DNA from: Blastomonas ursincola
GTDB taxonomy: Bacteria; Pseudomonadota; Alphaproteobacteria; Sphingomonadales; Sphingomonadaceae
Assembly (NCBI RefSeq): GCF_013607875.1
Contig: NZ_VDES01000001.1
Location: 372,001 to 436,000, forward strand
Reading direction: 5' to 3'
Length of the DNA: 64,000 nucleotides
The position numbers were made by a program, and so were the translations under genes. Under the pieces are notes generated by a model. The model saw nothing but the letters and a program-made list of their open reading frames with translations, made no database searches and had not been told where the DNA came from. Of the stretch, positions 24,762 to 34,913 are shown in pieces. Positions within the stretch are counted from its first letter, which is position 1. Each line of letters opens with the position of its first letter.

Positions 24762-25658
24762 TCAACCGTTGGACCAGCGCGCGAAGATTGCCGTCGGCAG
24801 GAGCCGCCCGCCCGATTGCTCGCGCACTGCCAGTTCGCCGATCTCGATCCGTCCCGGCAGGTCGGCGAAATACGCCGCGAGCAGCTCGCCCAGCGCCAGC
24901 GCCGACATGCGCACCGCATAGACGGTGAGGAACAGGCAGGACGATCGCTCGTCCAGCAGCTTGCGGCAATCGGCGATCAGCGCCGGCAGATGCTCTTCCA
25001 GCTTCCACACCTCGCCCTCGGGCCCGCGCCCGAACTTTGGCGGGTCGAGCAGGATCGCGTCATAGCGCTTGCCCCGGCGCACCTCGCGCGCAGCAAACTT
25101 GACGCAATCATCGACCAGCCAGCGCACCGGCATGTCCTCCATGCCCGACAGCGCGGCATTGGCGCGTGCTGCTGCGACCGATTTCTTCGAGGCATCGACA
25201 TGGGTCAGCTCGGCCCCGGCGGCCGCCATCGCCAGCGTGCCCACGCCGGTATAGCCGAACAGGTTGAGCGCCCTCGCCCGCTCCTCGCCCCGGTGCGCGG
25301 CGATATGCCCGCGCAGCCATCGCCAGACCGGGTCCATGTCAGGGAAGAAGCCGAGATGCCGGAACGGGGTGTTGAGCGCGGTCAGCCGCACCTCTTCCCA
25401 TTGCAATGGCCAGCCTTCGCGCGGGACATTGGCTTCCAGCTGCCAGCGGCCGCCGCCGTCCTCGTCCGATCCGGGAATGAACGCACCATCGGCATCCCAG
25501 TCGGGCAGCCGTGTCGGCCACATCGCCTGCGGCTCGGGACGGATGAAGCGGTACGGCCCGTACGCCTCGAACTTGCGCCCGCCGCCGCTGTCGATCAGCG
25601 TGTAATCGGCGCGCTGTTCGCTGATCATCAGCAGCGGTTGCGGGTCAAGCTCGGCCAT
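24762..25658 (-). CDS. Class I SAM-dependent methyltransferase, RlmI/K-like
   Basis: A 298-aa methyltransferase. The SAM site is LNLFGYTGVGTLAMAAAGAELTHVDAS (motif I and acidic loop, about 148-174, written here in parts: NLFGYTGVG and THVDAS). The catalytic-type motif DAILLDPPKFGRGP is at about 217-230. This pattern is typical of rRNA cytosine methyltransferases of the RlmI group, but the N-terminal PUA domain of RlmI is absent. The exact RNA target is unknown. The gene starts 10 bases after the thrC stop, so the two are probably co-transcribed. Confidence 0.85.
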   Translation of the reverse strand: MAELDPQPLLMISEQRADYTLIDSGGGRKFEAYGPYRFIRPEPQAMWPTRLPDWDADGAFIPGSDEDGGGRWQLEANVPREGWPLQWEEVRLTALNTPFRHLGFFPDMDPVWRWLRGHIAAHRGEERARALNLFGYTGVGTLAMAAAGAELTHVDASKKSVAAARANAALSGMEDMPVRWLVDDCVKFAAREVRRGKRYDAILLDPPKFGRGPEGEVWKLEEHLPALIADCRKLLDERSSCLFLTVYAVRMSALALGELLAAYFADLPGRIEIGELAVREQSGGRLLPTAIFARWSNG

Positions 25659-25667
25659 GCGCGCGCG

Positions 25668-27083
25668 TCAGCCCCTAGCCGGGACCGCACGCTCGGCGAT
25701 ATAATCGCGCACCGTGGTGTAGTCGCCGGGCAGCTTGTCGAACTTCTCGGCGCGCTCGAACAGGTCGCCGACGCGCGCAGGCAGGCGCGGGCGCAGGCCG
25801 GTCGCACGCTCCACCGCATCGCGGAACTTGCTGGGGTGCGCGGTGGCGAGCGTGACGCAGGGAATCGCGCGGTCGATGGTCCCTGCATCCTGCAAGCGAT
25901 GGGCAGCGCCCAGGCCGATCGCGGTGTGCGGATCGATCATCTGCCCGGCCTCGTCCCAGGCGCGGCGCATCGCGATGCCCATCTCGTCGGGATCGATCCG
26001 CGCGCTCGAGAACAGCGCCTCGGCGCCAGCGCGCATCTCCGGCGAAAGCTGCATCGCCTTCGTGCTTTCAAAGCCCTTCATCCGCGCGGCGGTCAGCGCG
26101 CCGTCACGGCCCTCGAGATCGAACAGCAGCCGCTCGAAATTCGAGCTGACCTGGATATCCATCGAAGGGGCCGCGGTCGGCGTCACACTGCCGGCGGAAT
26201 AATCGCCCGCGCTGATCGCGCGGTGGAGGATGTCGTTGACATTGGTCGCGACGATCAGCCGCGCCACCGGCAGCCCCATCTGGGCAGCCACATAGCCCGC
26301 GAACACGTCGCCGAAATTGCCCGTCGGCACCGAAAAGGCGACCGGGCGGTGCGGTGCGCCCAGTTGCAAGGCGGCGGCGAAATAATAGACGATCTGCGCC
26401 ATCAGCCGCGCCCAGTTGATCGAATTGACCGCGGACAGCGTGAAGCGTCCGGCAAAATCCGGATCACCGAACATCCGCTTCACCATTGCCTGGGCATCGT
26501 CGAAGCTGCCGTCGATCGCGATGTTGTGGACATTGGGCGCCAGCACCGTGGTCATCTGCCGCCGCTGCACGTCGGAGACGCGGCCATCGGGGTGGAGCAT
26601 GAAGATATCGACCTTCTCGCGCCCCGCCACCGCGTCGATCGCCGCAGAGCCGGTATCGCCCGAGGTCGCGCCGACGATGGTCAGATGCGTGTCGCGGTTC
26701 GACAGGAAGCGTTCGAACAGATGGCCGAGCAGCTGCAGCGCGACATCCTTGAACGCCAGCGTGGGACCATGGAAGAGTTCGAGCAGCCAGTTGCTCTCAT
26801 CGATCTGGGCGAGCGGCGTCACCGCCTTGTGCGAGAAGCGCCCATAGGCCGCCTCGCAAAGGCCGCGCAGCTCGTCCTCGGTCAGGCTGCCAGCGACAAA
26901 GGGCGTCATGACGCGGACGGCCAGCTCGACATAGGACAGCCCGGCCATGGCTGCGATCTCGGCATGCGTGAACTTGGGCCAAGCACGCGGCACGTACAGC
27001 CCGCCATCGCTTGCCAAACCTGCCAGCGTCACGCCCTCGAAATCGAGCGCCGCGGCTTCCCCCCTGGTGCTGATATAGTCCAT
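25668..27083 (-). CDS. thrC: Threonine synthase
   Basis: A 471-aa PLP enzyme that converts O-phosphohomoserine to threonine. It begins MDYISTRGEAAALDFEGVTL, the standard start of the long (E. coli-type) form. The PLP lysine is in LAFKDVALQLLG (Lys112), and the phosphate-binding loop is VGATSGDTGSAAIDAVAG. NFGDVFAGYVAAQMGLPV and the C-terminal CVTLATAHPSKF are also conserved. It lies downstream of the cta/SURF1/GNAT genes and upstream of the methyltransferase. The pathway partner hom is at 39.1 kb on the other strand. Confidence 0.97.
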   Translation of the reverse strand: MDYISTRGEAAALDFEGVTLAGLASDGGLYVPRAWPKFTHAEIAAMAGLSYVELAVRVMTPFVAGSLTEDELRGLCEAAYGRFSHKAVTPLAQIDESNWLLELFHGPTLAFKDVALQLLGHLFERFLSNRDTHLTIVGATSGDTGSAAIDAVAGREKVDIFMLHPDGRVSDVQRRQMTTVLAPNVHNIAIDGSFDDAQAMVKRMFGDPDFAGRFTLSAVNSINWARLMAQIVYYFAAALQLGAPHRPVAFSVPTGNFGDVFAGYVAAQMGLPVARLIVATNVNDILHRAISAGDYSAGSVTPTAAPSMDIQVSSNFERLLFDLEGRDGALTAARMKGFESTKAMQLSPEMRAGAEALFSSARIDPDEMGIAMRRAWDEAGQMIDPHTAIGLGAAHRLQDAGTIDRAIPCVTLATAHPSKFRDAVERATGLRPRLPARVGDLFERAEKFDKLPGDYTTVRDYIAERAVPARG

Positions 27084-27149
27084 GGGGTGGACCCGTTAGC
27101 GGTCCCTGCCCCTGTGCGCAACCTGCACGTTATGGCAGCCGGATAGCGC

Positions 27150-27656
27150 TCAGTCCTCTTCGGGGCTCTCGTAGAACATCAGCACCGCCGGCCCCTCGGG
27201 CGTTTCGATCAGCCCGTGCTCGACAAACCCGGCGTTGACATAGGCGTTGCGCGCCCGCTGGTTCTCCGGATCGGGATCGATGCACAGCACGCGCACCCCT
27301 TGCGCGTTGAGCTGCTTGGCCAGCATCGCGAGCAGCTTCGCGCCATGGCCCTTGCCGATCAGCGACGGCACCCCGATGAAGCAATCGACCGCACGCGCGC
27401 CCTGGGGCAGGTCCTGCAGGTGCTTCTGCGGCCAGGCATGAACCTCGAAATGCTGGATATAGGCGATTGGATGGCCATCGAGCATGCCGATCAGCTGCAC
27501 CATGTCGGGGTTGTCCATATCCTCGACGATCAGCTGCAGTTCGTGCTTGGGGTCGCCCCACCATTGCTCGACCTCTGGGGTCTTCAGCCATTGCTCGATC
27601 AGCGGCAGGTCCGAATGGGTGACTCGGTGAAAGCCGTAATAATGTCCGCCCTGCAT
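27150..27656 (-). CDS. GNAT family N-acetyltransferase (AAC(6')-like group)
   Basis: A 168-aa acetyltransferase. The acceptor-side motif HSDLPLIEQWLKTPEVEQWWGDP and the acetyl-CoA loop GKGHGAKLLAMLAKQL (Q/RxxGxG/A-type) are followed by IDPDPENQRARNAYVNAGF, the conserved GNAT motif B. The set resembles aminoglycoside 6'-acetyltransferase or siderophore-acylating GNATs, but the substrate cannot be read from sequence. It sits between SURF1 and thrC, in the same direction with short gaps. Confidence 0.85.
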   Translation of the reverse strand: MQGGHYYGFHRVTHSDLPLIEQWLKTPEVEQWWGDPKHELQLIVEDMDNPDMVQLIGMLDGHPIAYIQHFEVHAWPQKHLQDLPQGARAVDCFIGVPSLIGKGHGAKLLAMLAKQLNAQGVRVLCIDPDPENQRARNAYVNAGFVEHGLIETPEGPAVLMFYESPEED

Positions 27657-27674
27657 GGTCTCTCCTTCAAGGCG

Positions 27675-28262
27675 TCATGCGGACGATGGGGATCGCGTCC
27701 GCCTTGCGACTGCCAGACCATATATAACGGCAGCAATGCCCGCGAATAAAAACCATTGTACCGCATAGGCCCAATGGTTGTTCGGAATATCCTCTGGCGA
27801 AGGCTTCTGAACGGCCTGCAAGCCGGCCACCGGCGGTGCGGCGACGAGGCGGATCAGCGCGCTGCTGTCGGGCGCGATCATCCCGCTGACCTGCCCTCCC
27901 TTCCAGTCCGGGCTGTCAGGGCGCTGCGACCATCCGGCAACCACCTGCGCCCCCGGCCCTTCGGCGCCGGTGCGGCACGAGGCGATATGCACCCAGCCCG
28001 ATGCGCCCGACGCGCTGCGCCCGCTCGAGGAACGCCAGCCGGTCACCTCAAGGCAATTGACGCTGGATTTGCGATAAAGCGGCAGCGCTTGCGGATCGGG
28101 TAGTTGCGGCCAGGCGATGGCAGGCTTGTCGGACGCGGTGCGATACTCAGCAAGCAGCGCCTCTTTCCACGCCATGCGCTGGAGCTGCCAGACGCCGAGG
28201 CCGATCATCACCGCAATGGCGATGCCGACGATGATTGTGGGAATGACGGGCAAGCGCTTCAC
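27675..28262 (-). CDS. SURF1 family cytochrome oxidase assembly protein
   Basis: A 195-aa inner-membrane protein with a helix at each end (about residues 7-25, and 165-185, WAYAVQWFLFAGIAAVIYGL). Conserved SURF1 positions include GVWQLQRMAWKEALL after the first helix and NNHWAYAVQWFLFA at the second. SURF1 helps insert haem a into subunit I of cytochrome oxidase. It starts at a GTG overlapping the DUF983 stop (GTGA), directly behind the cta genes. It is slightly short for the family (usually about 230-250 aa). Confidence 0.9.
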   Translation of the reverse strand: MKRLPVIPTIIVGIAIAVMIGLGVWQLQRMAWKEALLAEYRTASDKPAIAWPQLPDPQALPLYRKSSVNCLEVTGWRSSSGRSASGASGWVHIASCRTGAEGPGAQVVAGWSQRPDSPDWKGGQVSGMIAPDSSALIRLVAAPPVAGLQAVQKPSPEDIPNNHWAYAVQWFLFAGIAAVIYGLAVARRTRSPSSA

Positions 28263-28657
28263 GGCCGGTCCTCGCCGCTGGTGTCGATGCGCCCTTCGCG
28301 CACCTCGGCGCGCGCTTCGTGGATCAGCATCGCCGCCTTCGACACGCGCAAGGACAGGATCACCAGAACAAAGGTGAGCGGCACCCAGAGCAGGATATGC
28401 ACCCAGAAGGGTGGGCTCGCCTGGACCTGCAGAACAACGGCAAAGGCGGAGACCAATGCGCCGATGACGAGAATCAGGAACGCTGCGGGGCCATCGCCGA
28501 CATTATAGGCGGTGAAATCCTGCCCGCAGGCGCGACAGCGCGGGGCGAAGCGGACCCATCCGGCAAACAGCGTTCGCGACCCGCAGACCGGACACTCGCC
28601 AAAAAGGGCAGCCTGGAGAAGACCAGACTGCCCTTTTGTCAGCTGCGGATCATCCAT
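28259..28657 (-). CDS. DUF983 domain protein
   Basis: A 132-aa protein: a zinc-ribbon-like segment CPVCGSRTLFAG...CRACGQDF (four Cys, about residues 24-49) followed by two membrane helices (PAAFLILVIGALVSAFAVVL and HILLWVPLTFVLVILSLRV). DUF983 proteins often accompany cox3 and SURF1 genes in Alphaproteobacteria; their role in oxidase biogenesis is suspected but not proven. The ATG at 28657 is preferred to an upstream TTG. It overlaps the SURF1 start by four bases. Confidence 0.87.
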   Translation of the reverse strand: MDDPQLTKGQSGLLQAALFGECPVCGSRTLFAGWVRFAPRCRACGQDFTAYNVGDGPAAFLILVIGALVSAFAVVLQVQASPPFWVHILLWVPLTFVLVILSLRVSKAAMLIHEARAEVREGRIDTSGEDRP

Positions 28658-28687
28658 GATGCCCGCTCGCAATCAGAGCATTGACGA

Positions 28688-29503
28688 TCAATGCGTCGCT
28701 GCGCCCCAGCCACCCCAGACATAGATGACCAGGAAGAGGAACAGCCACACCACGTCGACAAAGTGCCAGTACCAGGCAGCGGCTTCGAAGCCGAAATGCT
28801 GCTTCGGGGTGAAGTGGCCCTTATAGGCGCGCACCAGGCAGACGATCAGGAAGATCGTGCCGACCAGCACGTGGAAACCGTGGAAGCCGGTCGCCATGTA
28901 GAAGGACGAACCATAGTTCAGGTCCTTGAACGGGAACGGTGCGACCGAATATTCATAGGCCTGCACGCAGCTGAACACGACGCCCAGGATGATCGTGAGC
29001 CACAGGCCCTTGATCAGGCCATCGCGGTCACCGTTGATCAGCGAGTGGTGCGCCCAGGTAACCGTGGTGCCCGAGCAGAGCAGGATCAGCGTGTTGAGCA
29101 GCGGGAGTTCGAAGGCATTGAGCACTTCGACGCCCTTGGGCGGCCACACGCCGCCGATCACGTCTGCGGTCGAGGGGAAGAGCGAGAAATCGAACCAGGC
29201 CCAGAACCAGCCGACGAAGAACATGACTTCGGAGGCGATGAACAGGATCATGCCATAGCGCAGATGCAGCTGCACCACCGGGGTATGGTCGCCGGCATGG
29301 GCTTCCTTCACCACCTGCGACCACCAGCCATACATCGTTCCGATCACACCGGCGGTGCCGGCGTAAAAGACGATACCCGAGGTATCCATGCTGTGCATCC
29401 ACAGGATGGCGCCCACCGCCATGACGAGTGCCGCCATCGATCCGGCGAACGGCCAGATGCTGGGGGGAAGAATATGATAATCGTGGTTCTTTGTTCCGGC
29501 CAT
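28688..29503 (-). CDS. ctaE: Cytochrome c oxidase subunit III
   Basis: A 271-aa subunit of the aa3-type cytochrome oxidase with seven membrane helices. Signatures are HDYHILPPSIWPFAGS at the start, FIASEVMFFVGWFWAWF (helix with the conserved E), and GFHGFHVLVGTIFLIVCLVR, with the terminal WYWHFVDVVWLFLFLVIYVWG. It acts in the inner membrane beside subunits I and II. It is 42 bases downstream of ctaG and precedes DUF983. Confidence 0.97.
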   Translation of the reverse strand: MAGTKNHDYHILPPSIWPFAGSMAALVMAVGAILWMHSMDTSGIVFYAGTAGVIGTMYGWWSQVVKEAHAGDHTPVVQLHLRYGMILFIASEVMFFVGWFWAWFDFSLFPSTADVIGGVWPPKGVEVLNAFELPLLNTLILLCSGTTVTWAHHSLINGDRDGLIKGLWLTIILGVVFSCVQAYEYSVAPFPFKDLNYGSSFYMATGFHGFHVLVGTIFLIVCLVRAYKGHFTPKQHFGFEAAAWYWHFVDVVWLFLFLVIYVWGGWGAATH

Positions 29504-29545
29504 CTCTCTGGTCCCCGTCGTCCCTTAACGTCTTGAACTAAGCCC

Positions 29546-30121
29546 TTAACTGCCCTTTTTCGCCTGGTCCAGCGGGTAAAAGGTGTAGCTTAGGGTAATC
29601 TCTTCGATATCCTTGGTGTCCGGATCGGTGAGGATCGCGGGATCCACATAATAGATCACCGGCATCCGCACCGTCTCGCCCGGCTCCAGCGTCTGCTCGG
29701 TAAAGCAGAAGCACTGCACCTTGGCGAAATAGCGGCCGGCCTGAGTCGGCGTGACGTTGAACGTCGCGGTCCCGGTCACCGGCTTGCTGGAAAGGTTGGT
29801 CGCAGTGAACGCCGCCATGTCGCGCGCGCCGATCGTGATCTTCTCGGTCGTGTTCTCGGGCTTGAAGCGCCAGGGCAGCGCCGACGACACGTTCGAATCG
29901 AAGCGGATGGTGATCGGCTTGTTGGTCACCGCGATCTTGTCGGCAGCCGCTTCGCTGACCTTCATCGTCGTGCCGCCAAAACCGGTCGCCTCGCAGAAGA
30001 TGCGATAGAGCGGCACGGCAGCATAGCCGAGGCCCAGCATCCCGATGGCGAGGCCCAGTGCGACGATGCCTGCGCGCCGGTTGCGGCGTGCGATATCCGG
30101 GCTGATCGCGGCGCTGCTCAT
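29546..30121 (-). CDS. ctaG: Cytochrome c oxidase assembly protein CtaG/Cox11
   Basis: A 191-aa protein that delivers copper to the CuB site of subunit I. A single N-terminal helix (AGIVALGLAIGMLGLGYAAV) anchors it; the periplasmic domain carries the copper motif KVQCFCFTEQ (CFCF). The conserved PLYRIFCEATGFGGT and DPAILTDPDTKDIEEITLSYTFY (in parts) are also typical. It starts at an ATG overlapping the stop of the small TM gene (ATGA). Confidence 0.95.
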   Translation of the reverse strand: MSSAAISPDIARRNRRAGIVALGLAIGMLGLGYAAVPLYRIFCEATGFGGTTMKVSEAAADKIAVTNKPITIRFDSNVSSALPWRFKPENTTEKITIGARDMAAFTATNLSSKPVTGTATFNVTPTQAGRYFAKVQCFCFTEQTLEPGETVRMPVIYYVDPAILTDPDTKDIEEITLSYTFYPLDQAKKGS

Positions 30122-30276
30122 CCCCAAACCCCGATCTTGACGATGGTGATGACATAGAAGAGCACGCACAGGGCGACCAGGATTCCCGCCATGAACAACG
30201 CACGGCTGCGCTGGCGCGCGCGCAGCTGGGCAAGCACTTGCGGATCGTTGAAATCGGGCGCGGGGCGATCGGTCAT
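30118..30276 (-). CDS. Small single-span membrane protein in the cta operon (52 aa)
   Basis: A 52-aa protein too short for many gene finders. The N-terminus is soluble ([20 protein letters not shown]) and a single hydrophobic helix is near the end ([20 protein letters not shown]). It is held by ATGA overlaps on both sides: its start overlaps the ctaB stop, and its stop overlaps the ctaG start. Small proteins at this position are known in alphaproteobacterial cta operons and are often annotated as CoxF-like or hypothetical. The coupling suggests a stoichiometric helper in oxidase assembly; that is inferred. Confidence 0.8.
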   Translation of the reverse strand: MTDRPAPDFNDPQVLAQLRARQRSRALFMAGILVALCVLFYVITIVKIGVWG

Positions 30277-31247
30277 GCCGCAATCGCCGGAACCACCGCA
30301 CGGTCGACGACCACGGCGGCGAAGATGAGGAACAGATAGACGATCGAATAGGCGAACAGCTGCTTTTCGGGCTTGAGGCTGTCGCCCTCGCCTGCGGTGC
30401 GGAAACCGACGCGCGCGGCGAGCGCGACGAAGATCGCCGACAGCACGAACGCGCTGATGCCATAGGTCCAGCCGACCAAGCCGAGCGCAGCGGGAGCCAT
30501 CACCGTCGCCAGCAGTACCAGCGAATAGCCGAACACCTGATGTCGGGTGGATTTTTCGCCCGCGACATTGGGCATCATCGGGATGCCGACGCGCGCATAG
30601 TCCATCTTCACGAACAGCGCGAGCGCCCAGAAATGCGGCGGCGTCCAGAAGAAGATGATCGAGAAGAGTAGGATCGGCAGCATGGTGACGTCGCCGGTCA
30701 CCGCCGCCCAGCCGATCACAGGCGGAAACGCCCCTGCCCCGCCGCCGATCACGATATTCTGCGGCGTGTTGGGCTTGAGCCAGATCGTGTAGATCACGGC
30801 ATAATAGAAGACCGAAAAGGCCAGGATCCCAGCCGCCAACCAGTTGACCGCCAGCCCCATGATCACGACCGAGAAGCCCGAGAGTGCCAGGCCGAACTGC
30901 AGCGCCGCTTCGCGGTCCATGCGGCCGGCGGGGATCGGGCGGTTGGCGGTGCGCTTCATCAGCGCGTCGAGATCGGATTCGTAATATTGGTTGAGCGCGG
31001 CAGCCCCGCCTGCACCCATCGCGATGCAGAGGATCGCGACAAAGCCGATGACCGGGTGGATGCTGCCGGGCGCTGCCAGCAGCCCGCACAGCCCGGTGAA
31101 CACCACCAGACGGATCACGCCCGGCTTGGTCAGCGCCCAGAAATCGCGCCAGTGCGCAGGCATGAGCACACCCGGCTGGGCGGTCATGGCGGCGCTCTGG
31201 CCCTGGACTGGCGATACGGCTTCGGTCATGCTCATGTCACTACCCAT
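30273..31247 (-). CDS. ctaB: Protoheme IX farnesyltransferase (haem O synthase)
   Basis: A 324-aa polytopic prenyltransferase of the UbiA family. It adds a farnesyl group to haem b to make haem o, the precursor of haem a. The first Asp-rich motif is in [20 protein letters not shown] (DxxxD region), and the conserved loop [22 protein letters not shown] follows. The start is either 31247 or an in-frame ATG at 31235. It is the third gene of the cta operon. Between it and ctaD are two stem-loops. Confidence 0.96.
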   Translation of the reverse strand: MGSDMSMTEAVSPVQGQSAAMTAQPGVLMPAHWRDFWALTKPGVIRLVVFTGLCGLLAAPGSIHPVIGFVAILCIAMGAGGAAALNQYYESDLDALMKRTANRPIPAGRMDREAALQFGLALSGFSVVIMGLAVNWLAAGILAFSVFYYAVIYTIWLKPNTPQNIVIGGGAGAFPPVIGWAAVTGDVTMLPILLFSIIFFWTPPHFWALALFVKMDYARVGIPMMPNVAGEKSTRHQVFGYSLVLLATVMAPAALGLVGWTYGISAFVLSAIFVALAARVGFRTAGEGDSLKPEKQLFAYSIVYLFLIFAAVVVDRAVVPAIAA

Positions 31248-31254
31248 ATGGCAA

Positions 31255-31314
31255 ACCCCTCGCCGTCAGGCCGAGGGGTGCCGGGCCGGATGGGACGCTG
31301 CCCCGGTCCGGCCC
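31255..31314 (-). promoter_or_regulatory. Two stem-loops between ctaD and ctaB
   Basis: CCCCTCG/CGAGGGG (31256-31262 and 31272-31278) and GGGCCGGA/TCCGGCCC (31283-31290 and 31307-31314) are two perfect stems of 7 and 8 bp filling most of the 92-base gap. They may slow transcription or protect the 3' end of the subunit mRNA, giving lower expression of the assembly genes. No T-run is present. Confidence 0.45.
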
Positions 31315-31339
31315 TGTCAGCGGTGCAACGCTGCTGCGG

Positions 31340-33022
<1,683 letters not shown>

Positions 33023-34120
33023 TTACTGAGCGGCAGCCGGAGCGGCGGCGGCTGCGGCCGCGCCCTGCGCTGCGGAAGTGGTGGTGGCGGCTGCAGGCGC
33101 AGCGGCGGGAGCGGCGGCCGGAGCAGCAGCGGCGGCGACTTCGTCACCCTTGACGGTGCCACCCTGCGAACGGACCCATGCGTCGAACTTGGCGCGCGGG
33201 AGCGCTTCGACGGCGATCGGCATGAAGCCGTGACGCGCGCCGCACAGTTCCGAACACTGGCCGTAATAGACGCCCGGCTCCTTGATGGTCAGCATCTTCT
33301 CGTTCGAACGACCGGGAACCGCATCCATCTTGAACCAGAGCGACGGCACCGCGAAGCTGTGGATCACGTCCGACGCGGTGGTGATGATGCGGATCGGCTC
33401 GCCGGCGGGAACGACCATGCGGTTGTCGACCGCAAGCTGGTGCGGCTCACCGCGCTTGGCGGCTTCGGCTTCATCCAGCATGTTCGAAACAACTTCGAAA
33501 TCGCCATTGTCGGGATAGCTGTAACCCCAGTACCACTGATAGCCGGTGACCTTGACGGTGACGGCATCGGCGGGAGCCGGCTTGTACTGCTTGGCGAGCA
33601 GGTCGATCGACGGGACCGCAACACCGACCAGGATCAGCACCGGAACGAGCGTCCAGATGACTTCGATCGCGGTGTTGTGCGTGACCTTCGACGCCACCGG
33701 ATTGGCGGCGGCGCGATAGCGCACGATGATCCAGACGAGCAGCGCGAGCACCAGCAGCGAGATCGCGACGATAATCGGCAGCAGCACCGACGTGTCGAGC
33801 CAGTGCGCATATTCTCCCAGCTCGGAATACTGGTCCTGGAAATCGATGCCCTTGTCGACGGGCATGCCCTTGCCGGCGGTGGGCGCCATCGGCGTGTAGC
33901 TCGAATCGAGCGCCGGTGCGGCCGCCGCATCGGCGGGCGCAGCTTCAGGTGCAGCAGCGGGCGCGGTTGCGGCCGGAGCAGCAACGGCGGGCGCGGCTTG
34001 TGCGCTGGGAGCGGGAGCGGTGACCGGCGGTGCGGGCGGAGTTTGCGCCAGCGCCGTGGGCGCGGACACGAGAACAAGGGCTGCGAAACCAAAAGATTTC
34101 GTCCAAGATGCGAACGCCAT
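33023..34120 (-). CDS. ctaC: Cytochrome c oxidase subunit II with Ala-rich extensions
   Basis: A 365-aa subunit that accepts electrons from cytochrome c. A signal peptide and an Ala/Pro-rich stretch (about residues 25-75) precede two membrane helices. The CuA site is complete: DVIHSFAVPS (His), then GQCSELCGARHGFMP (two Cys, Glu, His, Met). The C-terminus carries an extra tail rich in Ala, Pro and Thr, absent from typical subunit II. The ATG at 34120 (MAFASWTKSF) gives a normal signal peptide; the frame starts at 34150. It is the first gene of the cta operon. Confidence 0.96.
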   Translation of the reverse strand: MAFASWTKSFGFAALVLVSAPTALAQTPPAPPVTAPAPSAQAAPAVAAPAATAPAAAPEAAPADAAAAPALDSSYTPMAPTAGKGMPVDKGIDFQDQYSELGEYAHWLDTSVLLPIIVAISLLVLALLVWIIVRYRAAANPVASKVTHNTAIEVIWTLVPVLILVGVAVPSIDLLAKQYKPAPADAVTVKVTGYQWYWGYSYPDNGDFEVVSNMLDEAEAAKRGEPHQLAVDNRMVVPAGEPIRIITTASDVIHSFAVPSLWFKMDAVPGRSNEKMLTIKEPGVYYGQCSELCGARHGFMPIAVEALPRAKFDAWVRSQGGTVKGDEVAAAAAPAAAPAAAPAAATTTSAAQGAAAAAAAPAAAQ

Positions 34121-34207
34121 TCGTAGACTGTCCCTGTATGGGCAGGGCATCCGTCCACGTCCCGTTGTGCCGGATCACTGCCGTGTTTTGCGTCAAAGCT
34201 ATGGCTG

Positions 34208-34236
34208 CCTATACGCAGGCTTGCCGCCAGTCTCAA
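34208..34236 (-). promoter_or_regulatory. Candidate promoter of the cta operon
   Basis: On the minus strand TTGAGA (34236-34231) and TATAGG (34213-34208) are separated by 17 bases: 5 of 6 and 4 of 6 matches to the sigma-70 consensus. It lies about 90 bases before the ctaC start, in the divergent region with pyrE. Confidence 0.45.
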
Positions 34237-34319
34237 GCCAATCTAGGGATATTTTTTAATCGCCGGTTCAGCTTGCCAGCCCCCCTCCCCCGGCGACGCT
34301 ACGTAAAGGGTAAATCGCG

Positions 34320-34913
34320 ATGCAGGATGAAGAAATTCTCGCCGAGTTCCGCGCGAGCCAGGCTTTGCTGGAGGGGCATTTCATTCTCTCGTCGGGCTTG
34401 CACAGCGCGCACTATCTGCAATGCGCGCGCGTGCTGATGGACCCGATGCGCGCCTCGCGCCTGGCGAGCGCACTTGCGGCCCGCATGCCTCGCGATGTCC
34501 GCGCGCAGATCGACCTCGTCGTCTCGCCCGCCATGGGTGGCCTTATAATAGGGCATGAAATGGGCCGCGCGCTCGGCGTCGAAGCGATGTTCGTCGAACG
34601 CCCCACCGGCACGTTCGAGCTGCGCCGCGGATTCGCGATCAAGCCGGGGCAGAAGGTGCTGCTGATGGAAGACGTGGTGACGACAGGGCTTTCCTCGCGC
34701 GAGGCGATCGCAGCCGTCAACGCGGCGGGGGGCGAAGTCATTGCTGCTGGCGCATTGGTCGATCGTTCCGCCGGAGAAGTCTCGCTAGGCGTGCCTTTCT
34801 TCCCGCTGATTTCGCTCAACTTTCCGAGCTACCCCGCCGACTCGCTGCCGCCCGAGCTGGCATCCGTGCCCGCAATGAAACCCGGCAGCCGAAAGGAACC
34901 CGAAGCGGCATGA
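34320..34913 (+). CDS. pyrE: Orotate phosphoribosyltransferase
   Basis: A 197-aa pyrimidine synthesis enzyme that joins orotate and PRPP to form OMP. The PRPP-binding motif VLLMEDVVTTGLSSREAI is intact (about residues 119-136), and LVVSPAMGGLIIGHEMGRAL is the conserved mid-domain loop. It opens a five-gene run of overlapping or abutting ORFs; its stop overlaps the start of the serine hydrolase (ATGA). Confidence 0.96.
   Translation: MQDEEILAEFRASQALLEGHFILSSGLHSAHYLQCARVLMDPMRASRLASALAARMPRDVRAQIDLVVSPAMGGLIIGHEMGRALGVEAMFVERPTGTFELRRGFAIKPGQKVLLMEDVVTTGLSSREAIAAVNAAGGEVIAAGALVDRSAGEVSLGVPFFPLISLNFPSYPADSLPPELASVPAMKPGSRKEPEAA

Noticed and set aside
24816-27146. A plus-strand open frame of about 776 codons opposite the methyltransferase and thrC
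   Set aside because: Antisense to thrC and the methyltransferase, both of which have clear motifs.
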